From Agapanthus africanus (lineage: Eukaryota > Streptophyta > Magnoliopsida > Asparagales > Amaryllidaceae), in assembly GCA_030015575.1 (NCBI GenBank), contig JASDDO010000008.1, positions 82,127,965-82,191,964 of the forward strand: a stretch of DNA of 64,000 nucleotides, written 5' to 3'. The translations under genes and the position numbers were made by a program. Below the pieces are notes generated by a model. That model searched no databases. It saw only the letters and a program-made list of their open reading frames with translations, and was not told the DNA's origin. This document shows positions 57,617-64,000 of this stretch, piece by piece (position 1 is the stretch's first letter; every line of letters starts with the position of its first letter).

Positions 57617-57624
57617 TATTTATA
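57617..57624 (-). promoter_or_regulatory. TATA box of the antisense gene B
   Basis: CTATAAATAGG on the minus strand, 93 bp inside the element from the polypurine tract. It is positionally conserved with 2452-2459 in element A. Confidence 0.7.
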
Positions 57625-57712
57625 GGCGCCTGCGACCCTTCAACTCACCCCTTGATCCAACGATCAGGAGTTTGCCACCGCTGCACTCACGTGTGCGCCA
57701 CGTGAGCGCAAC

Positions 57713-57726
57713 GGTGGGAGGGCATT
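57713..57726 (+). other. Polypurine tract of element B
   Basis: GGTGGGAGGGCATT lies directly before the 3' LTR. Confidence 0.85.
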
Positions 57727-57938
57727 TGTTCCCCCCAATCAGAGCAAAGCTCTGTTTGAATTTCAAAAATTCAAAAAAAATTGAAGCAGCGCTTCAAATT
57801 CCATGCGCTGCGCGCAACGCGCCACGTGTCAAAAGCTGATACGGCAGCGCAGCGCCCAAGGCAGTGCGCCCAATCAGAGCAAAGTTCTATTTTAAGTAAA
57901 ATTAAAGGAAGCAACGCTTCAGTTGCGCAAGCACTGGG

Positions 57939-58050
57939 CTGCGCGACACGTGTCAGCACAGATGCGCTAGCGCGGTTGCGCTGCGCTGTGCGCTGCGCGA
58001 CACGTGTCAGCGCAGATGCGCTAGCGCGGTTGCGCTGCGCTGTGTCACAC
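57939..58050. repeat. 54-bp tandem duplication in U3 of the 3' LTR
   Basis: Two near-identical copies contain CTGCGCGACACGTGTCAGC and GATGCGCTAGCGCGGTTGCG. The 5' LTR has one full copy and only the first part of the second at 37084-37155. Each copy brings a CACGTG box. Confidence 0.85.
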
Positions 58051-59333
58051 GCTGGGGCATCTGCGCCAAACAGAATTAAAATTCTAAAGAAATCTTTTCT
58101 GTTCTTGTTAAAATAAGAAGATTTTCTTCTGTAAAACAGAAGCTCTTGGATCAAAGATCCAACGGTGGGGAAAATTCCCTAAATCACTCAGAGAAAGATC
58201 TTTTTAACAAATTTAACTAATTTATGGGCCCTATAAAAGAGACCCCAGACCTCAATTCAAAAGGGGAACATTTTCTTAAAAAAAAGAGAGAGAGAAAGAA
58301 AACTCTAAAGAACTCCTCAAGAACAAAAAAGGTAAAGACCTTTAGAAAAAGAGAAAGTTCTCTTATGAACAGATCATAGATCTTTAATAAAAAACAAAAT
58401 AAAAATAGTGCTTTGCACTTCTTATGAACCACTGGTTCTTTAAAACAGGAAAAAACAAAAATAAATAAAAAATAGTGCTTTGCACTTTTATGAACCTTTG
58501 GTTCTCGAAATAAAAAAAGAAAAACTTGTTTTTCTTTGATCTAAATTAGATCAAGGAAACGAAGAAGTGCTTTGCACTTCTTTTATGAACCATTGGTTCT
58601 TGAAGATTCTTAAACCATAGTGCCTTGCACTTGCAAAACTGCACTGTCGCGCTCTTGGGTTGGCGCAAGCCACCAGAGAGTGCCACGTGTCAGCATCTGA
58701 ACCAATTGCGCTATGGGCTTCTTGAAACAGAGCCGTGCTCTCTAAAACTGGCGCAATTCACCACAGCGCGCCACGTGTCAGCAGCGCAAGCGCGGCGCAC
58801 TAGAACAGCGCTGTTGCGCTTGCGCTCGCCAGAGCATGACACGTGTCATCACCATATGAGCTTGCGCTCATTACTTGGTGCAAAGCGCCAGACAAATGCA
58901 CTGCATTGCTTACAAAAGAGCCAAGCCCAATTAAAGAAGGCCTAACAGGCTTAATAAAATGCAATGCATTATTTTAAAAAGGGCAAAGCCCAAACCAAAG
59001 CAGATGCTCTGCATCATAAATAAAGAGACAGAGCCCAAATCAAAAAGGCCTAGCAGGCCAGAATAAAATGCGGTGCATTATTAAATATGGGCAAAGCCCT
59101 AGCACAGGCCTAATAGGCCAAAGATCAAGAAAAATGTTCAATATTCTTAACGGGACTTAGCATAATCATGGCCGTAAGTCCCCAAACTAAATTGACTGAG
59201 CAAGAATGCTCTCCTAAATCAATTTACGACTGATTCAAGGGTACATCTCTGAACTCCTCTGATATATGTCGTTGTAATCATTCAACGTCGTCAGAGAGGT
59301 GACGGGTCCCGATGACCACACGCATCAATATCG

Positions 59334-59655
59334 GACCGAAACGTCCTTAAACTAATGTTGGACCGAAACGTCCTTAAACTAATATTGGACCGAAACGTCC
59401 TTAAACTAATGTCGGACCGAAACGTCCTTAAACTAATGTCGGACCGAAACGTCCTTAAACTAATATCGGACCACCACGTCCCTAAACTGGCGATGGACCG
59501 AAACGTCCTTAAACTAATGTCGGACCGAAACGTCCTTAAACTAATGTCGGACCGAAACGTCTTTAAACTAATGTCGGACCACCACGTCCCTAAACTGGCG
59601 AGGGACCGCAACGTCCCTAAACTACCTATGGACCACTACGTCCCTAAACTGGAAC
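59334..59655. repeat. 27-bp tandem array in 3' LTR B
   Basis: This is the counterpart of 38435-38757, again twelve 27-bp units but with some unit variants in different positions. That indicates conversion or slippage since insertion. Confidence 0.93.
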
Positions 59656-60397
59656 AATAGAGCCTCCAAACGCTCTTTTGCCGGATCTAAACGGTCCCGT
59701 TTAAGTTGATCTTAGCCCCCAAACACGGCTAACGTATCCTTAAACATTCAAACGGAATATAAAACTCCAAATCATCCTTGGTTCAAGGGTACAACTCTGA
59801 ACTCCTCTGACATCTGCCGTTGTAATCCTTCAACGACGTTAGAGAGGTGACGAGTCCCGATGGCCAGATATTAAATGGATTATAACGTTAAGTTGATCTT
59901 AGTCTCAAACAGGACTATCGTATCCTTAACGAACGTTTAAGTTGATCTTAGCCGCAACGCGACTAATGCATCCTTAAACTAAAAACACCAAACCCAAATC
60001 TAAGTAAATACGGATTTGGACTAATCCACGTCCTACGGGCGACGGCATTACTCAGTCTCCGTATACAATCCACGGGCAACCACAAACAAACAAACACCCA
60101 CGACACGAAGTGAAATTCTGGAGAAGGAGAAAGTTGTTACCGCGATGCGGTAGTGTAATTAACTGCAGAGGCTTGCGCCTGCAGGGAAGAGCGTCCCCAT
60201 AATCAAAAACCCCTCACCCTGAGGGAGAATCTGACGAAGTCTGCTACATCGGCCGCATCCGTCTAAACCTCCGATACACGGTGCCATAAATCAACTTGGC
60301 ATCTTCGGAGAGGTGGACGGGTAAAACTATATAGCATCTGCCCCGAATCTCAGGCTAGACGTCCTCAGCGTCGTCGGCCGTCCTTCGGAGGGGAACA

Positions 60398-60402
60398 GGG
60401 CT
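60398..60402. other. Target-site duplication of element B, right copy
   Basis: GGGCT, identical to the left copy. Confidence 0.92.
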
Positions 60403-61570
60403 ACGCTCCGACACGACTTATACAGCTATTAGGGGACTGACGCTTGTCGCCCCCTAGGCTCGATATGCGATAGTCTTAGACGAAAAGACCGGACTGTACG
60501 GAGATTTTCACATCAGGCTCAGTAGGAGTTCGGATCGGTTTCCTCATCGGCCTTCTTATCGACATCTACCTGGGGACCGTTATGTACAGCTAGTGCCGCT
60601 TACGGTCTATGGTTAAACCCACTGCCAGCGTAGTGTCGAGTCTTTAGAGTCCCACACTGAGGGTTTCCCTGCTCCATACGAAACGATATAGAGGTCGTAT
60701 GGTTTTACGACAAGGGTTCGGACGCATACGTGTTTAAACGCACGTGCGACGTTCGGACAGTTTTTACTAGCCGGCTTTGGTTTAAGCCAGATTCTAGTAT
60801 CAGGTTATTGGATTTATACAGTCTAAAGTTTTTCCGTGTTTTCATGGATTGGAGGGGCGTTCTCGTAATTTTCCGGGAAGCTTCTAGAAGCATGGTGACT
60901 TGGGGGGTAAGGTGGCATAGCATTAAATGATATTGTGACTCATTATGTGTGATTCATCATGTCATTAATGCATTATTAAATGCTTAATGACTCACATAGT
61001 GAATCACTCATAATGCATTTATGTAGCATGATGAATAATCTCATTTTATTCATTTATTCATTTATTCATTATGCTTCATATATCAAGTGAGAAACAATAA
61101 CATATTTCATTCTCATCATCACCTTCTCTCTCCTCAAGCTCTCTCATTCTTGAAACCCTAACCCTAATCTCTCATGTGTTGAGATCAAGGGTTAGCTAGA
61201 CTAATACATCCCTAACCTCACTCTATATCCCCTAGGTAGCTTAGATTAGCACTTTGAGCAATCTGGTTATCTCAAGTTAGAGATCAAGCTTGGCGTAGGA
61301 GCTCTCGGGTGGATCGTCTTTGACTCGAGGAGGCCGTTGAGGTGTCGATGTTCCAAGGAGCCTACGAGGAGTGGAGGACAGCGATGAAGACCCGAAGGAC
61401 ATGTAACGTGAGGTATAACTTCGAATCCGAGTAGTTAAACCTCTCGTAGTTTGCTAGTAACGGTTTAGATACGATTCATGCGCTCAAGTCCATGTTACGA
61501 AGCTTTGATAATTGTTTTTCATATATTCCGCCTCCCCGCAAATTCGTGGGGTGCGTGACATGGACTTACA
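60403..61570 (+). mobile_element. 5' LTR of Ty1/copia element D, right piece
   Basis: It continues the LTR interrupted by element B and ends ACTTACA one base before a tRNA-Met type PBS. GTGACA at 61560 is an alternative end. It contains AT-rich repeats of TTATTCATTTATTCATT at 61040-61075. Confidence 0.7.
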
Positions 61571-61571
61571 G

Positions 61572-61587
61572 TGGTATCAGAGCCAAC
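61572..61587 (+). other. Primer binding site of element D
   Basis: TGGTATCAGAGCCAAC is complementary to the initiator tRNA-Met 3' end, typical of Ty1/copia elements. Confidence 0.9.
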
Positions 61588-63489
61588 TAAACCATTACTA
61601 GCTTGTTAGCAACTAATTAGAAGTTCGATCGACGGAAAACACGAAAACAAAACCCCGGGACCCCTAAGTTTCTGTTAATTTTAAACATGTCTAAAAAATT
61701 ATATGATATGCCTTAAAATTCACAGCATGGAAATATAAGAATACTGGGAAAATACGAGCCCCTAACTCGGCAAGACGGTCGCGGATCCGCGGCAAGATGG
61801 TGCTTTTGGCCGCGGATCCGCCGCCTAGTCAACCCCGAGTTGACTCGGATTTGCACAGTAATTCATATTTTTTTGAGTTTTGTTTTCCTGTATAAGCTGT
61901 TTCTGCCCAGGTTACTTCTGTGCTGGCTTGCAATTGGGGTAGACACGGAAAATGGTTGTCGATCGATGTTCTAAGATATTTGCTAATTAGGTTTTTATCT
62001 GTAATGTTTAATGTATTCGTAAACCTCCCCTAACTGCTAGTATGTCGGTTGGCAGGGGGTAGCACATTTCTGTAATGTTTACTGTTTGTGTATATGGTCT
62101 TGATTGGAGTGTTGTGATGATTAGCCGGGGTTTGAGATGGGTTTAATATTCATTCATTCGATGTAAATATAATATGATGTAATATTCTTTTGCGGGGCAC
62201 ATCCAGGTTGCGGTTGTAGCCACCGTTGTATTATTTCTTTTTACTGTTTTTGCTCCTAGGATAGACCCAAGGTGGGGTACACAAACTACCGGGTACATTG
62301 AAGTGTTTAGTGGCCTACTCACGTCGTTGAGGGAGACCGCTTCACTTCGGGTACTTGGCGGGTAGTTTGCCGTACCCGTAGGGGTCTGGGGTGGGGTAAT
62401 GGCTATTCATCACAACTGTGTAATCCGTCTTTTATTGCAGGCTCAAAGCATATGCGGATTGCTAGTATATCCAATAAAGTTCATCTGTGATCTGGAATGC
62501 TTATTATTGCGTCTGACGAATGTACAATATCTATATATGATAGCTATTAGACGTCACTTATGTTTTACACCCGCGCTAGCCCAGCCCCCGCTCTGTCGTT
62601 AGTTAAGTAACCTAACGGGTGATGATGGGACCCCGTGGCGAATGCGGATGGCATAAGAGGACGTGGTATTTTCGTTATTTTCTGCAATGATAGGATAAAT
62701 GATGGGACGCATTATTATAATGCAAAGCAAATAAACCAAAGTTAAGTCGTTGGAACAAATTTAAAAGAAACCACTCGGTTATTTTACAAAGATCAGAATT
62801 TTTAATTGCGGAGCTTTAACCACTCCTTTTTTAAAAAGTATCAGGTTCCTTCGATTAAATCAAGTTCACTACGTTCACGGTTTTGCCAAAACCATTCGTA
62901 GCCCTCCGTCATTTCATTTGGGTATTCAGTAGTATTCAAGCTATGTATTTTGACCAACGCCAAGGCATAGTGTTTGGTAGCTGCTGGATATTCATTTGTT
63001 TCATAGATAGATGAGTTAGTTTGGGACAGTCGTATTATCATTTTGGCCAACGTCAAGGATATGTACGGGTGGGTTCAAATTAACAAGGATAATGATGGGT
63101 AGAACTTGACATGTGACTTATGATATTTTGACCAACGCCAAGGTCATAAGAGCATGGGGCAAAAATTTATATCGGGAATTTCTAAAGAAACTAAAATTTG
63201 CAGAGAGAGCATACCATTTTGGAGTTTGATGAATGTTGGTAGGATTCCTTCAACATTATCATACGGTGATATTTTGGATCCCGATCCTACTGTGAGTATA
63301 TACTACTTATCAGGAGATTCGTCACTTAATGATCAATGCTATAAACCAGAAAGGTGTCAGCGGGGCTACGCCCCCAGAGAAAAGAGGTTATTTAATTAAA
63401 GAACTTCGCGAAAGCGTTGGAAAACCTCCCTCGAAGTATCAACACTAGCCTGGCTGAACGGTTAAGCAAGTATTGTACGGTGAGAATAG
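61588..63489 (+). other. Long leader of element D
   Basis: It is 1.9 kb between PBS and gag, long for a copia element. It has a palindromic GCGGATCCGC pair at 61790-61825 and three copies of TTTTGACCAACGCCAAGG or a close variant (62948, 63040 and 63126). A lone ORF at 63154-63399 (81 codons, starting MGQKFISGISKETK) has no recognisable relatives. I see no firm gene. It may contain a further small insertion. Confidence 0.5.
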
Positions 63490-64000
63490 TCCTGGCTAAT
63501 TCTTCTTTTATGGTTTGAGGAAGGATTCGAGAAACAGTGGGAGCCATCATGTTTAGATAAATTAAAAACCACTCTAAACTTGCAAGAGCATCATGCTAAT
63601 AGTATTTTTTTCTCTCTCTTAAATTATAGCGACCTTGTGACCACGACTAGGTTACATCTAGATAACAAATTGACTGAATCTGACTTATATGACTGGCAAA
63701 GGTCTGTCCAGATGTCCATTACCTATGACAAGCTGGACCACCCTATTACTACTCAAGATCCCGCCGTCCCAGGTCCAGTTTCCACTATCACGGATATGGA
63801 TATCCGTCAAACAAGGGAAAAGGATAAAGCGAAAGCCAAGTGCCTCATGTTAGCTTCAGTTGATGGTGTAAACCAGAAGCAGCACGAGAAGATGGACTCG
63901 GTTTCCATCTTTCTCCATAACAAAGATTTATATGAAGAGCAATCTCATATCGCAAGATATGAGACCTCGAACGAATTAATTCAAGCGAGGTTGGATTTCG
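63490..64000 (+). CDS. gag of Ty1/copia element D, partial (window end)
   Basis: An open frame without an obvious ATG runs to the window edge. The copia gag (UBN2-like) pattern is clear: NKLTESDLYDWQRSVQMSI, then KAKAKCLMLASVDGVNQKQ and ARYETSNELIQARLDF. Directly before the recognisable part is a pyrimidine run ending TCTCTCTTAAATTATAG at about 63612-63629, which resembles a splice acceptor, so the start may be supplied from an upstream exon. Otherwise the element has lost its start codon. Confidence 0.7.

Larger units (their letters stand above)
36872..60397 (+). mobile_element. Complete Retand/Ogre-type Tat element B (Ty3/gypsy), 23.5 kb
   Basis: The LTRs (2,627 and 2,671 bp) begin TGTTCCCC and end GGGGAACA, a perfect 8-bp terminal inverted repeat. 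They are flanked by the perfect five-base duplication GGGCT (36867-36871 and 60398-60402). Inside are PBS, gag, protease, RT, two RNase H domains, integrase, a 3-kb repeat-rich spacer, an antisense intron-bearing gene, and a polypurine tract. The second RNase H, the size and the antisense gene place it in the Tat group near Retand and Ogre. Its own genes carry at least five disabling lesions, so it could only move with help. The LTRs are similar, with a few differences per hundred bases at the U3 end, so it is younger than F and than the D element it sits in. Confidence 0.92.
57727..60397 (+). repeat. 3' LTR of element B
   Basis: It begins TGTTCCCC and ends GGGGAACA like the 5' copy. It is 44 bp longer overall, chiefly through an extra 54-bp unit in U3. 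Confidence 0.93.

Noticed and set aside
61780..61830. GCGGATCCGC palindromes as a transposon terminal repeat
   Set aside because: There is no partner inverted repeat or target duplication around them.

Overview
This window is heterochromatic, repeat-packed nuclear DNA of a flowering plant. No host gene, rRNA or tRNA is recognisable. The plant assignment rests on the retrotransposon lineages present: Tat-type Ty3/gypsy with a second, archaeal-type RNase H, a Tekay/Del-type chromovirus, and Ty1/copia. The species cannot be told from the sequence. Almost every base belongs to one of seven LTR-retrotransposon pieces, several nested in each other.

Layout. (A) 1-12282 is the 3' part of a Retand/Ogre-type Tat element on the minus strand: 3' LTR (1-2348, cut by the window edge), a broken antisense gene on the plus strand (about 2480-7832), a repeat-rich spacer, and an integrase remnant. 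A scrap of Ty1/copia integrase (12283-12705, minus) follows. (E) 12706-34030 is another Tat element on the minus strand. It has lost its 3' LTR and carries antisense-gene remnants plus a small intact antisense ORF, 86-bp repeats, decayed integrase-RNase H-RT-protease-gag, a PBS and the 5' LTR. (F) 21179-32483 is a complete but decayed Tekay-like chromovirus inserted into E's gag. 34031-34770 is unassigned. (C) 34771-36011 is a minus-strand fragment of the A/B family. (D) a Ty1/copia element starts at 36012 inside C's LTR and runs off the right edge. (B) 36872-60397 is a complete 23.5-kb Retand/Ogre-type element inserted in D's LTR, with a perfect GGGCT target-site duplication.

Element B is the most informative. 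On the plus strand it runs LTR, PBS, gag, protease, RT, two RNase H domains, integrase. Then comes a 3-kb spacer full of hairpins and 159-bp tandem repeats. On the minus strand, between the spacer and the 3' LTR, lies a complete plant-style gene: TATA box, leader intron, eight coding exons, all seven coding introns in phase 1, and an AATAAA signal. Its product would be about 1,420 residues: a plant-mobile-domain-like region, a nuclear-localisation-like basic patch, an acidic stretch and a coiled-coil tail. One in-frame TAG interrupts it. Element A keeps the same exon-intron plan in a more decayed copy. Because the introns are antisense to the retroviral genome, they cannot be spliced from the genomic RNA, which explains how an intron-bearing gene survives retrotransposition.

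The second unusual layer is structural. The LTRs of A and B are tiled with short perfect palindromes (5-9 bp arms around a 1-5 nt, often AAA, TTT or T, centre). The post-pol spacer holds a second class of hairpins. A 27-bp motif occurs as an array in B's LTRs and as an array in A's spacer.

All boundaries and splice sites were read by eye. Family names rest on motif recognition, not on searches.
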